From positions 332,924 to 396,923 of the forward strand of contig NZ_SKFG01000002.1 in the NCBI RefSeq assembly GCF_004344915.1: a stretch of DNA of 64,000 nucleotides, given 5' to 3'. This DNA is from Paenibacillus albiflavus. Its GTDB lineage: Bacteria; Bacillota; Bacilli; Paenibacillales; NBRC-103111. The first letter of the stretch is position 1. Each line of letters starts with the position of its first letter. The notes beneath the pieces are model-generated. The model worked only from the letters and a program-made list of their open reading frames with translations. It was not told the origin of the DNA and made no database searches. Both the position numbers and the translations under genes were made by a program. Below, piece by piece: positions 33,746 to 42,387 of this stretch.

Positions 33746-35188
33746 ATGAATCATGAGAATTTAACGTTGCACACAGATAAGTATCAGATCAATATGATGT
33801 ATGCGCATTGGAAGAACGGAACTCACAATAAGCGTCGTGTGTTTGAAGTGTTTTATCGGAAGAACCCATTTGGCGGCGGGTATGCAATCCATGCTGGGCT
33901 TGAGAGAGTACTTCAATATTTGGATCAGCTTCATTTTGACGAATCTGATTTGGCATTCCTACGTGAACAGGAAGAGAATTATGATGAAGCCTTCCTTGAT
34001 GAATTGAAGGATTGGAAGTTCAACGGAACGGTTCGTGCTGTTCGAGAAGGGACAATCGTATTTCCCAATGAGCCACTCATTCAGATTGAAGCGCGTATTT
34101 TCGAAAATCAGTTGATTGAAACAGCAATTTTGAACTTTACGAACTACCAAACATTAATAGCAACTAAGGCTAACCGAATCAAACAAGTAGCACCGCATGA
34201 CACCTTGCTGGAATTTGGTACTCGTCGGGCACAAGAAGCATCGGCTGCATTGTGGGGAGCGAGAGCAGCCATTATTGGCGGGTTCCACGCAACAAGCAAT
34301 ATGCTAGCTGGCAAAATGTTCGGAATTCCAACCAAAGGTACTCATGCTCACGCTTTTGTGCAGGATTCAAGTAATGAGCTTGATGCGTTTAAGGCCTATG
34401 CTAAGGCATTACCGGATCATGTTACACTGCTCGTAGATACATATGATACACTCAAAAGTGGTGTCCCTAATGCGATTATTGTCGGCAAACTACTCGAAGA
34501 ACAGGGAAAGACGTTGAAGGGGATTCGTCTGGATAGCGGTGACCTTGCTTATCTATCGAAAGAAGCTCGAAAAATGCTTGATGCAGCAGGATTGAACTAT
34601 GTCAAAATTGTTGCCTCGAATGATCTCGATGAATATACAATTCACAACTTAAAATCGCAAGGTGCTCGCATCGATATTTGGGGCGTTGGCACGAAGCTGA
34701 TTACTGCGGAAGATTCGCCTTCGCTTGGTGGTGTCTACAAAGTAGTCGCTAAGCAGGAGAATGGAGAATGGGAGCCAACGATCAAAATTTCGGGCAATCC
34801 CGAGAAAGTGTCGACTCCATGCAGAAAGAAATTGTATCGCATCGTTAACCGCCGTACGGGAAGAGCAGAAGCGGATTATTTGACCGATTATGATGAAGTC
34901 CTCGATGTGAACAAGACGCTCAAATTATTTGATCCCGTTCATACATATTTACAGAAGGTCGTTACCGATTTTGAAGCCGTTGAGCTTCTTGAGCTTGTGT
35001 ATGATCAAGGACATAGAGTTCATAAACCACTGACATTAGATGAGATCAAAAACTATAACGAGCAGCAGCAATCGATTTTCTGGGAAGAGTATTTGCGTAA
35101 TCTAAACCCTGAGAAATATCCAGTTGATATAAGTCAGAAGCTATGGGATACCAGAATGCAGCTTATAGCGAAATATAGCGGAAAGTAA
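33746..35188 (+). CDS. pncB: Nicotinate phosphoribosyltransferase
   Basis: From ATG 33746 (480 aa). It starts 'LTLHTDKYQINMMYAHWKNG', contains 'LLEFGTRRAQEASAALWGARAAIIGGFHATSNM' in parts (about 155-190), 'GTHAHAFVQ' with the phosphorylated-type His, and 'IRLDSGDLAYLSKEARKMLD'. It joins nicotinate to PRPP with ATP use to form NaMN. The long C-terminal part agrees with the Gram-positive type (about 480-490 aa). A TTG 12 nt upstream is a less likely start. Confidence 0.93.
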   Translation: MNHENLTLHTDKYQINMMYAHWKNGTHNKRRVFEVFYRKNPFGGGYAIHAGLERVLQYLDQLHFDESDLAFLREQEENYDEAFLDELKDWKFNGTVRAVREGTIVFPNEPLIQIEARIFENQLIETAILNFTNYQTLIATKANRIKQVAPHDTLLEFGTRRAQEASAALWGARAAIIGGFHATSNMLAGKMFGIPTKGTHAHAFVQDSSNELDAFKAYAKALPDHVTLLVDTYDTLKSGVPNAIIVGKLLEEQGKTLKGIRLDSGDLAYLSKEARKMLDAAGLNYVKIVASNDLDEYTIHNLKSQGARIDIWGVGTKLITAEDSPSLGGVYKVVAKQENGEWEPTIKISGNPEKVSTPCRKKLYRIVNRRTGRAEADYLTDYDEVLDVNKTLKLFDPVHTYLQKVVTDFEAVELLELVYDQGHRVHKPLTLDEIKNYNEQQQSIFWEEYLRNLNPEKYPVDISQKLWDTRMQLIAKYSGK

Positions 35189-35203
35189 GGAGTGTAGACG
35201 ATC

Positions 35204-35998
35204 ATGCAACAAGAAATAATTCGTGCTTTGCACGTTCAACCAACAATAGATCCAGCCCAAACTTATCGCTCTATCGTAGATTTCCTCAAACAATACTTAG
35301 TAGATACGAGAGCCAAAGGATATGTGCTCGGCATTTCGGGAGGACAAGATTCGACACTCGCAGGCAAAATTACACAAGCTGCCGTATCGGAACTTCGAGC
35401 AGAAACGGGATTGGATCTTCAGTTTATCGCAATGAGACTGCCATACGGTGTTCAGATGGATGAGGCGGATTGCGAGGATGCACTAGCTTTTATAGAGCCA
35501 GACCAGATGATTGTATGCAACATTAAGCCTGCAGTTGATGCAATGACCGATGAGCTAACGCTTCCGTTAAACAAGTTTCATCACGGGAATGTCAAAGCGA
35601 GACAGCGGATGATCGCACAATATGCTATCGCGGGTCAACAAAATATGCTCGTTATCGGTACAGACCATGCCGCTGAAGCTGTAACAGGCTTTTATACAAA
35701 ATGGGGAGACGGTGCTGCGGATGTAGTACCTTTAACAGGGCTAACGAAGAGACAAGGAAAATCCATTCTCCAATATCTGAACTGCCCCGAACATCTTTAT
35801 ACGAAAGCTCCAACTGCAGATCTTGAAGATGATAAACCTGGATTGCCCGATGAGGTTGCTCTTGGTTTAACCTATGACCAGATCGATGATTACTTGGAGG
35901 GTAAAGTCGTAGATCAAGAAGTGGCGGAGAGGATTCAAGGATTCTATACACGTTCGGCTCATAAGCGCAAAATGCCTAGCACAAGATTTGATTCATAA
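35204..35998 (+). CDS. nadE: NH3-dependent NAD+ synthetase
   Basis: This 264-aa protein has the PP-loop '[13 protein letters not shown]', then '[10 protein letters not shown]', '[16 protein letters not shown]' and '[26 protein letters not shown]', all typical of NadE without a glutaminase domain. It amidates deamido-NAD to NAD. The stop of pncB is 15 nt upstream. With pncA and pncB it covers salvage from nicotinamide to NAD, except for the nadD step, which is not in this window. Confidence 0.95.
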   Translation: MQQEIIRALHVQPTIDPAQTYRSIVDFLKQYLVDTRAKGYVLGISGGQDSTLAGKITQAAVSELRAETGLDLQFIAMRLPYGVQMDEADCEDALAFIEPDQMIVCNIKPAVDAMTDELTLPLNKFHHGNVKARQRMIAQYAIAGQQNMLVIGTDHAAEAVTGFYTKWGDGAADVVPLTGLTKRQGKSILQYLNCPEHLYTKAPTADLEDDKPGLPDEVALGLTYDQIDDYLEGKVVDQEVAERIQGFYTRSAHKRKMPSTRFDS

Positions 35999-36010
35999 TA
36001 GGAGGAGACC

Positions 36011-37177
36011 ATGCTTACGATCATCAAAGGACCGTATTTGCAATGGCCAACGATAAACTCCATCACGATTATGTGGGAGACGGATATTCCGTCTTCCTCT
36101 AAAGTGGAGATCTATCTGGCAGAAAGAATTCATAGTGGCTATCAAGGGAATTATAAGAAGCCGGAATATATTGTCACGGCAGTATGCGACGAAAGTTTTA
36201 GGAATATTCATTCAATTACAATTGAGCATTTACTGCCAGGTACGACTTATTTTTATAAAATCTACTCCGAAAATGACAAATCAGAGGTTGAGGCTGGTCC
36301 GTATCCATTGAAGACAGCAGTTGGCCGAGGGGTTCCGTTCTCATTCACAGTTACAAGTGAAACAGGGGGATACAGTGGATTTGATCAAACAAATGGTCAA
36401 TTGAATGTTGATCTATTTGCTCAAATGCAGCGCTACCGTCCTGACTTTACGCTTTTTGTTGGTGATGTGGTGAATGATGGGAAGGAGTATGCGGACTGGG
36501 ACAAGTATTTTTTTGGTCCAGGACGTGACTTTATGCGTACGACACCGTTCTATAGCTGTCTAGGCAATCATGAAAATTATGCTTCTTGGTATTATGAGTT
36601 TATGGGATTTGCTCCGCCTAAAAATTATTATTCTTTCGATTATGGTGATGTACATTTCACTTGCCTGGATAGTACCGATTTTGTGAAAAAGGATAGCTAT
36701 CCTTTCAGCCAAGACGAGCTTCGTCCGGGTAATCCGCAATATGATTTTTTGATACGAGATCTCCAAGCCGCTACTGCCAAGTGGAAAATTGTCTATTTTC
36801 ACTATCCGCCTTATGTGTCTGGAGGCTATCAAGTTGAAGTTCTGCGTCAACTATGTCCTATTTTGGAAGAATACGAGGTTGATCTAGTCTTCAATTCGCA
36901 TACGATCGTATATGAACGCAGTCACCCGATCAGAGCAGGTGAGATCGATTTTGACAAAGGCATTGTCTACATCGTCAGTGGCGGAGCAGGCGCAATGCCC
37001 GATTGGCTGCTTCCGAAGCGAGATTGGCATACGTCGCAATCGCTAGCTGTCCCGCATTTTGTCCAAGTAGTTGTAACGTTAGAGCAATTGGAAGTAAGGG
37101 CGATTGATTTGGAAGGCAGACTATTCGATACGATGCAGATTAGGAAGAATGCAGATGGTGTGAAAATGATCTTATAA
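36011..37177 (+). CDS. Purple-acid-phosphatase-like metallophosphoesterase with altered metal sites
   Basis: In this 388-aa protein, residues 1-100 form a fibronectin-III-like domain typical of purple acid phosphatases ('SITIMWETDIPSSSKVEIY'). The phosphoesterase follows with 'LFVGDVVNDG', 'SCLGNHENYASW', 'VYFHYPPY' and 'VFNSHTIVYERSHP'. The usual first-block GD is replaced by 'TSET', the Tyr of GDxxY by Val, and the second His of GHxH by Ile, so several metal ligands differ. No signal peptide is visible, so it may be cytoplasmic. Start is 12 nt after nadE behind AGGAGGAG; probably in the NAD operon. Confidence 0.78.
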   Translation: MLTIIKGPYLQWPTINSITIMWETDIPSSSKVEIYLAERIHSGYQGNYKKPEYIVTAVCDESFRNIHSITIEHLLPGTTYFYKIYSENDKSEVEAGPYPLKTAVGRGVPFSFTVTSETGGYSGFDQTNGQLNVDLFAQMQRYRPDFTLFVGDVVNDGKEYADWDKYFFGPGRDFMRTTPFYSCLGNHENYASWYYEFMGFAPPKNYYSFDYGDVHFTCLDSTDFVKKDSYPFSQDELRPGNPQYDFLIRDLQAATAKWKIVYFHYPPYVSGGYQVEVLRQLCPILEEYEVDLVFNSHTIVYERSHPIRAGEIDFDKGIVYIVSGGAGAMPDWLLPKRDWHTSQSLAVPHFVQVVVTLEQLEVRAIDLEGRLFDTMQIRKNADGVKMIL

Positions 37178-37224
37178 GATAGAACTGTTACTAGAGATTA
37201 CTAATAATTGAGAGGAAGATACCA

Positions 37225-37923
37225 ATGATTAAAGCGGTTTTCTTCGATTTATTTGAGACTTTGATTACAGAGTTCCAAGATGGTGTAAGGATCGCTAATC
37301 ACAATAGCTTCTCATCAGATCGATTAGGTATTTCAGCAGATGATTTCAATAAGGCATGGTTAGAGAGAACGGAAAAAAGGATGATTGGTAATTATGCTGA
37401 CTATCCTTCTGTTCTTAGAGAGATATTGGAACAACATGGACTACAGTTAGACGATGAACTGCTTAAGATCTTTCATCTTGAACGAATTGTGGCAAAAGCT
37501 GTGCCTTTTGAACAGATCGATCCTGAAATTATTAACATGCTTAATAAATTACGATGGAACAACATTCGCTTATGTCTCATTAGTAATTGTGCAGTAGAAG
37601 AGGTAATGTCATGGAAGAGTAGTCAACTTGAACCGTATTTTGATGAATTTATATTTTCGTATGAAGTTGGAATCGCTAAGCCTAACCCTAATATTTACCA
37701 ACTTGCATGTGATCGAATGCAAGTACAGCCAAGTGAAGTTATTTTCATTGGGGATGGTGGTTCATCGGAGTTAGAAGGAGCACGTGCTGTGGGTATGCAA
37801 GCTTTGCATGCTGTCTGGTTCTTGCCTGAACATCGAAAGAATCAATTGAATGAGTTCGCTAAATTATATAAAATTGAAGACCTTATTTATTTCATTCAAA
37901 AAGAAAATAAAGTGAGTATATAA
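37225..37923 (+). CDS. HAD-family hydrolase
   Basis: This 232-aa protein has motif I 'VFFDLFETLI' (Asp9; the usual second Asp is Phe, as in dehalogenase-type HADs), motif II 'LISNC', the Lys of 'IAKPNPNIY' and motif IV 'IFIGDGGSSELEGA'. It probably hydrolyses a phosphate ester or haloacid-type substrate. The last 17 codons lie in a segment duplicated at the end of the PepSY gene 2.2 kb downstream, and a 32-nt piece of its middle reappears at 38507-38538. Confidence 0.85.
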   Translation: MIKAVFFDLFETLITEFQDGVRIANHNSFSSDRLGISADDFNKAWLERTEKRMIGNYADYPSVLREILEQHGLQLDDELLKIFHLERIVAKAVPFEQIDPEIINMLNKLRWNNIRLCLISNCAVEEVMSWKSSQLEPYFDEFIFSYEVGIAKPNPNIYQLACDRMQVQPSEVIFIGDGGSSELEGARAVGMQALHAVWFLPEHRKNQLNEFAKLYKIEDLIYFIQKENKVSI

Positions 37924-37964
37924 ATCTATCTAAGTGAGTTTCAAGCATCGTGCAATCAGCAAAT

Positions 37965-37997
37965 AAAACCAATTCATGTAACAAGGGATTGGTTTTT
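37965..37997 (+). terminator. Rho-independent terminator after the HAD gene
   Basis: AAAACCAAT (37965-37973) pairs with ATTGGTTTT (37988-37996), followed by T. The same hairpin is present in the duplicate at 40165-40197. Confidence 0.75.
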
Positions 37998-38028
37998 GTG
38001 TAAAATCAAGAAAAGGGGTGTGTTGGAT

Positions 38029-38478
38029 TTGAAAAAGAATGGATTAATAACTGCATTTGCTATTGTGCTATTCGTTGGAATCGGTATTTATCTTTTTGCT
38101 AAGTCAATTGGATTTTTTGATTCAAATCTATCTCCAATTGCACAATCGGATATTCCACAAGTTCTGCATCTATCAGAACAGCCTGTTATACCGAATAGTC
38201 TTGATATTATAACAGTCGAAAAATATGATGATAAGTTCCTTTTTCCATCTGTTAGAATTAAATACAAGGATGGCATAGTTTTGAATTTATATACAAGCTC
38301 TATTGCATACAAGGATATGGACATAGAAAATATTCTAATCGAAGGACACGAAATAGAGTGGTATAGAAGCAATGATAAGCATGCTTATGTGACTAAATTT
38401 AACCGCCTCACTTATGCCTTTGATTTCCTGCCAAATATGAAGGATCAAGTTGAAAACTATATCAGATCTTTAAAGTGA
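38029..38478 (+). CDS. Small membrane-anchored protein (duplicate 1)
   Basis: I place the start at TTG 38029 (149 aa), 11 nt after AAAAGGGG; TTG 38023 and GTG 38020 are alternatives. An N-terminal membrane helix (about 5-24, 'ITAFAIVLFVGIGIYLFAK') is followed by an outer domain with 'SDIPQVLHLSEQPVIPNSLD', 'IKYKDGI' and 'IEWYRSND'. About two thirds of the residues match the second copy at 40220-40678. No family is recognised; a single-pass anchored protein facing outwards is likely. Confidence 0.65.
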   Translation: MKKNGLITAFAIVLFVGIGIYLFAKSIGFFDSNLSPIAQSDIPQVLHLSEQPVIPNSLDIITVEKYDDKFLFPSVRIKYKDGIVLNLYTSSIAYKDMDIENILIEGHEIEWYRSNDKHAYVTKFNRLTYAFDFLPNMKDQVENYIRSLK

Positions 38479-38506
38479 TCACATGCTAGATAGGATTACA
38501 TAGAAA

Positions 38507-38538
38507 AACATTCGCTCATGTCTCATTAGGAATTGTGC
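38507..38538 (+). pseudogene. Remnant of a second HAD-gene copy
   Basis: This 32-nt stretch matches 37561-37592 inside the HAD gene at 30 of 32 positions. It sits in the 287-nt gap between the first small-protein gene and the PepSY gene. With the HAD-derived tail of the PepSY gene it indicates that a duplicated HAD gene once stood here. The rest of the gap holds AT-rich sequence with no other feature I can support. Confidence 0.6.
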
Positions 38539-38765
38539 GCAATGCATGTCTGTTAGTTTCGATATTTTTCCACAAATTTCAACAAAAAAAGACTTGTCTA
38601 TATGATGTGTATAAAATACTATTAAGCATTATCGATAAGAAGAATGATTCTAATATATATCTACTAATATGTGGGTGGGATTAAATGTTACCAGTTGGAC
38701 GACAACAACAAATACTAATCTGATTAGAACAAGAAGAGATGTTGCACGTTAGGAGAAAATCAGAC

Positions 38766-40121
38766 ATGAAAAAAGGGAATTACAATCGTTTATGGCGGTG
38801 GCATTTTTATGCTGCATTGTTTATTGCACCGCTACTCATCACGTTAACGCTAAGCGGCATCGGCTTTTTATTTTATACAGATGTAGAAAACAATGTTTAT
38901 GATCATTTATTATTTGGAAAAAGCGAATCTATCGTACAATTATCGATTGACGAAGGCATAGGGAAGGCAGTCGAGCAATATAAAGACTATTCTGTCTCGA
39001 AGGTTATTATATTAGATGATCCGTATAATGCACGTTTAACAATGACCAATCAAGATGGTGACCAATTGTATGCATTTTTAGATGACCATAATGAATTAGT
39101 TGGTAGTCAAAATGCGAAATATACATTTGCCAATGTTATGAGAAATACACATAGTTCGCTCTTTGTCGGTGGAACTGTTGTCAATTATTTAGTTGAGTTA
39201 GCTGCATGTTGGGCAATCTTCTTATTGTTTACTGGTATATACATGACGTTCAAGGGAAGGGCACTGAAGAAGAGACAGAATCCAACAAAGCGACAGTCCA
39301 GCAAGAAGTGGCATGCATTAGTTGGAACCATTATTACGATTCCAATGATTATCATTATTTTTACAGGTTTACCTTGGTCTGCTTTCATGGGTGATTTTAT
39401 TTACTCAGCATCTCAAAAGTATCCATCTATTGGGACTCCAATGATAGCGCAGCAGCCGCCTACTTCGGATATGAGCGAGATTCCTTGGGCCACTCGTAAA
39501 AATGAGGCACCCAAATCAAGCGAGCCTCATGCGCATCATGATGGGATGGCTCATATGGAAATGTCTGATAACAGCAATCGGATTAGTGTCCAACAATTGA
39601 TGACAGAAGTTGGGAATGCGAATATATCCAAGCCGTATACCATCATTTATCCAATGAGTGAAGATGGCGTTTACACAGTATCAAAAAGTAGTAATACGGG
39701 TGTAACTGGCCTAGATGTTAGTCCGTATGAAGAAGTAACATCCTATTTTGATCAATATAGCGGTAAATTAATTTCTAAGGTAGGGTTTGAGGATTACGGC
39801 ATCTTAGCAAAATGGTTTACATGGGGTATTCCATTACATGAAGGTCATTTATTTGGCTGGCCAAATAAATTAATTAACTTAGCTCTTTGCCTTTCTTTCC
39901 TATTCGTCATTTTTTGGGGATTTAAAACGTGGTTGTCTCGTAAAAAAGAAGGTAAGTTCTCAGCTCCTCCAACAGTTTCGAGTGGTTTATCGATTGGTTT
40001 CATTGTTTTCATGGTGATATTGGGAGTAGTTATGCCGCTATTTGGGATTTCCTTAATCGCAGTAGCAATTATTGAAGGCATTATTTATTTCATCCAAAAA
40101 GGAAAAAAAGTGGGCATATAA
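38766..40121 (+). CDS. PepSY-associated membrane protein with His/Met-rich loop
   Basis: ATG 38766 (451 aa) follows TAGGAGA; an ATG 27 nt earlier is less likely. 'RLWRWHFYAALFIAPLLITLTLSGIGFLFYTD' spans the first helix in the style of PepSY-TM proteins, and about four more helices follow (near 140, 195, 375 and 415). The outer loop has 'PHAHHDGMAHMEM' around residues 260-272, which suggests metal (perhaps copper) binding. Relatives are often linked to iron or copper uptake. The last 17 codons and the downstream DNA come from the HAD-side duplication, so the C-terminus is chimeric. Confidence 0.78.
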   Translation: MKKGNYNRLWRWHFYAALFIAPLLITLTLSGIGFLFYTDVENNVYDHLLFGKSESIVQLSIDEGIGKAVEQYKDYSVSKVIILDDPYNARLTMTNQDGDQLYAFLDDHNELVGSQNAKYTFANVMRNTHSSLFVGGTVVNYLVELAACWAIFLLFTGIYMTFKGRALKKRQNPTKRQSSKKWHALVGTIITIPMIIIIFTGLPWSAFMGDFIYSASQKYPSIGTPMIAQQPPTSDMSEIPWATRKNEAPKSSEPHAHHDGMAHMEMSDNSNRISVQQLMTEVGNANISKPYTIIYPMSEDGVYTVSKSSNTGVTGLDVSPYEEVTSYFDQYSGKLISKVGFEDYGILAKWFTWGIPLHEGHLFGWPNKLINLALCLSFLFVIFWGFKTWLSRKKEGKFSAPPTVSSGLSIGFIVFMVILGVVMPLFGISLIAVAIIEGIIYFIQKGKKVGI

Positions 40122-40164
40122 AAATCGATCTAAGTGAGATTCATACAACGGATATTTAGTAAAT

Positions 40165-40197
40165 AAACCAATTCATGCAACATGGGATTGGTTTTTT
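40165..40197 (+). terminator. Rho-independent terminator after the PepSY gene
   Basis: AAACCAAT (40165-40172) pairs with ATTGGTTT (40187-40194), followed by T. It is the copy of the terminator at 37965-37997. Confidence 0.75.
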
Positions 40198-40219
40198 GCG
40201 TTATATCAAGAAAAGGAGC

Positions 40220-40678
40220 GTGTGTAATCTGAAAAGGTATGTATTAATAGCTGCACTTGCCATTGTGCTATTCGTTGGAATCGGTATATATTTTTTAGCT
40301 AAGTTGTATGGATTTTTTGATTCACCTCTATCTCCAATTGCACAATCAGATATTCCACAAGTTCTGCATTTATCAGAATTGCCTGTTATACCAAATAGTC
40401 TAGACATTGTTACAGTTGAAAAATATGATGATGGATTTACTTCTCCATTTGTTAAAATTCAGTATAAGGATGGTATTGCTCTGAAAATGACTTCAAAATC
40501 AGGTACATATAAAGATATGGAATTAGAAAATATTCAAATCGATGGGCATTACATAGAGTGGTATAGAAGCAATGACAAGCAAGTTTATTCAACAAAATTT
40601 AACCACATTAATTATTCCTTTGAGTTCGCTCCAAACTTGAACGATCAAGTTATAGATTATTTGAAATCATTAAAGTGA
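40220..40678 (+). CDS. Small membrane-anchored protein (duplicate 2)
   Basis: By alignment with copy 1 the start would be CTG 40229 (149 aa), 11 nt after AAAGGAG (40212-40217); GTG 40220 lies only 2 nt after it. The helix 'IAALAIVLFVGIGIYFLAK' and the 'SPIAQSDIPQVLHLSELPVI' stretch are nearly unchanged from copy 1, while the region after residue 65 differs more, so the outer face is diverging. Function unknown. A lipoprotein gene follows 10 nt downstream. Confidence 0.6.
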   Translation: MCNLKRYVLIAALAIVLFVGIGIYFLAKLYGFFDSPLSPIAQSDIPQVLHLSELPVIPNSLDIVTVEKYDDGFTSPFVKIQYKDGIALKMTSKSGTYKDMELENIQIDGHYIEWYRSNDKQVYSTKFNHINYSFEFAPNLNDQVIDYLKSLK

Positions 40679-40688
40679 GGATTCGGAA

Positions 40689-41033
40689 ATGAAATATAAT
40701 AAGCAGTTAACAACGACATTGTGCATTTTATGTAGCTTCCTATTAATTAGTGCATGCTCTTCATCAAGTAATGAAAGCTTCGCATTTCAGGCTATGATTA
40801 GATGGGACGGGAAGATCTATGTGGGAACAGATGAGAAGATTACGAATGTCGAAAGAAAGATTGGGTCGATAATGTATTATTCATCTGATGAAAATAAGTC
40901 TGACAAGGAACGCAGCTCGAACTTTTATAAAAAAGGAACATCCATTTATCAAATTAATTCCATTGATGTTGAACAAGCTCTTGCTGTAGAAGTAGAGTCA
41001 GGTGTCTATGTTAAAGCGATTCCAGTTGAGTAA
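40689..41033 (+). CDS. Small lipoprotein of unknown function
   Basis: This 114-aa protein has a signal peptide and lipobox 'LISAC' (Cys23), then a Ser-rich linker. The mature domain contains 'MIRWDGKIYVGTDEKI' and 'GTSIYQINSIDVEQALAVE', short beta strands with no known motif. Ribosome site GTGAGGAT precedes the ATG. It is probably co-transcribed with the preceding small protein. A strong terminator follows. Confidence 0.72.
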   Translation: MKYNKQLTTTLCILCSFLLISACSSSSNESFAFQAMIRWDGKIYVGTDEKITNVERKIGSIMYYSSDENKSDKERSSNFYKKGTSIYQINSIDVEQALAVEVESGVYVKAIPVE

Positions 41034-41074
41034 TACTTATTGAACAAGCCTCCCACTTTATTTAAATAGACAGT

Positions 41075-41110
41075 AACATCACTTAGTTCTGGGTGGTGTT
41101 ATTTTTTTCT
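41075..41110 (+). terminator. Rho-independent terminator
   Basis: AACATCAC (41075-41082) pairs with GTGGTGTT (41093-41100, one G-T pair), followed by A and a run of seven T. Confidence 0.85.
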
Positions 41111-41176
41111 ATATTTACTAGAATGAATACTTCAGACTATAATGAATTCACATAATATATTTATTACTACAAGGGG

Positions 41177-42385
41177 ATGCCTAAAATCAGGTCACAGACA
41201 ATTCGAACATTAATTGGTGGAATCCTATCATTATTTATTGCGATGGGGATCGGTAGATTTGCGTATACCGTGGTTCTGCCATTCATGCAAGAGGCATACC
41301 AATTCTCTGATGCAACTGCCGGTTATTTAGCAACAAGTAATTATCTGGGTTATTTTGTAGGAGCCATCGTTGCGGCCAAACTAAACATGGAGAAAAAGCG
41401 AATCTTATACTTGCGTATTGTTCTGCTGCTCAGCATTGGAACAACTGCCTTGATGGGGTTAACGGGAGTTTTTTCGATTTGGTATTTTCTGCGGTTTATA
41501 TCTGGTGCGCTGAGTGCATTTGTATTTGTTTTAGCTTCAAGTATTGTTCTAGATCAATTAGCAAGAGAAGGTAAGTCGCATCTTTCTGGCATCTTGTATG
41601 CGGGAGTTGGGCTTGGCATTATGATAAGCAGCATCATTGTTGCTCCACTACATCAATTAACATCTTCGGATGGCACATGGATTGGTTTAGCCTTGCTGGC
41701 ATTCATTCTGATGATCTTTGTATGGTTCTTCATTCGACCTAGTCGATCTAGCTTTCGAGCAGAAGTACAATCAACACCCGTGATACATAACTTGCCAACT
41801 CCGCCCAAAAAGTGGATTCCATGGTTAGCAATCGCTTATTCGCTAGAGGGATTGGGCTATATCGTAACGGGCACGTTCATCGTTCTCATTGCACAAACCT
41901 CGAGTTCTTTTCATGGAGATGCTACGATGGTGTGGATGATTGTCGGTATTGTTGCAGCACCTTCATGTATCATTTGGTCTAAGATTGCGCAAAAGCTCGG
42001 TTACGTGAAATCCTTAATCGTTTCGATGGTAGTTCAAGCTATTGGAATTCTACTGCCTGCTATTGCAGAAAGTTCAGTATTCATATATGCAAGTGCAATT
42101 TTATTCGGATTTACATTCATGGGAATTACGACAGTTACGACAACGCTTATCAGACAGATGGTTCCCATGAATAGCAGTCGAATCATTGGCTTCTTCACTA
42201 CGGGATATGCCTTTGGTCAAATGCTTGGCCCATCATTAGCAGGGATTCTTGCAAATCTTACAAGCAGTTATAGACTCGCACTTATTGGAGCAGCGGTAGT
42301 TGTTTTCATAGGAGGGCTGTGCTTAATCAGCGGGCTTAAATATGAAAGTAAATATAAAACAAATAACATCAGTTGGGGGAATTGA
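41177..42385 (+). CDS. MFS transporter, YbfB/YjiJ family
   Basis: This 402-aa protein has twelve predicted helices. 'LSLFIAMGIGRFAYTVVLPFMQ' near the N-terminus is the signature of the YbfB/YjiJ group, and 'YLATSNYLGYFVGAI' follows. ATG 41177 touches AAGGGG, so the true start may lie a few codons in; no better ATG is in frame. The substrate is unknown. The Nudix gene begins 2 nt after its stop and both are probably on one mRNA. Confidence 0.88.
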   Translation: MPKIRSQTIRTLIGGILSLFIAMGIGRFAYTVVLPFMQEAYQFSDATAGYLATSNYLGYFVGAIVAAKLNMEKKRILYLRIVLLLSIGTTALMGLTGVFSIWYFLRFISGALSAFVFVLASSIVLDQLAREGKSHLSGILYAGVGLGIMISSIIVAPLHQLTSSDGTWIGLALLAFILMIFVWFFIRPSRSSFRAEVQSTPVIHNLPTPPKKWIPWLAIAYSLEGLGYIVTGTFIVLIAQTSSSFHGDATMVWMIVGIVAAPSCIIWSKIAQKLGYVKSLIVSMVVQAIGILLPAIAESSVFIYASAILFGFTFMGITTVTTTLIRQMVPMNSSRIIGFFTTGYAFGQMLGPSLAGILANLTSSYRLALIGAAVVVFIGGLCLISGLKYESKYKTNNISWGN

Positions 42386-42387
42386 AC

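Larger units (their letters stand above)
37873..38478 (+). repeat. Segmental duplication, copy 1
   Basis: About 600 bp covering the HAD gene tail, a terminator and a small membrane-protein gene. It matches 40071-40678 at a near-constant offset of 2198-2200 nt. Over the coding tail (37876-37923) I count about 40 of 48 identical bases. Confidence 0.8.
40071..40678 (+). repeat. Segmental duplication, copy 2
   Basis: Matches 37873-38478: the coding tail ending 'YFIQKGKKVGI' (copy 1 'YFIQKENKVSI'), the same downstream spacer, the AACCAAT/ATTGGTT terminator (40165-40197) and the small-protein gene. Confidence 0.8.

Noticed and set aside
38579..38680. Fur-box-like sequence upstream of the PepSY gene
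   Set aside because: GATAAGAAGAATGATTCT resembles a Fur box only weakly; matches in such AT-rich DNA are expected by chance.
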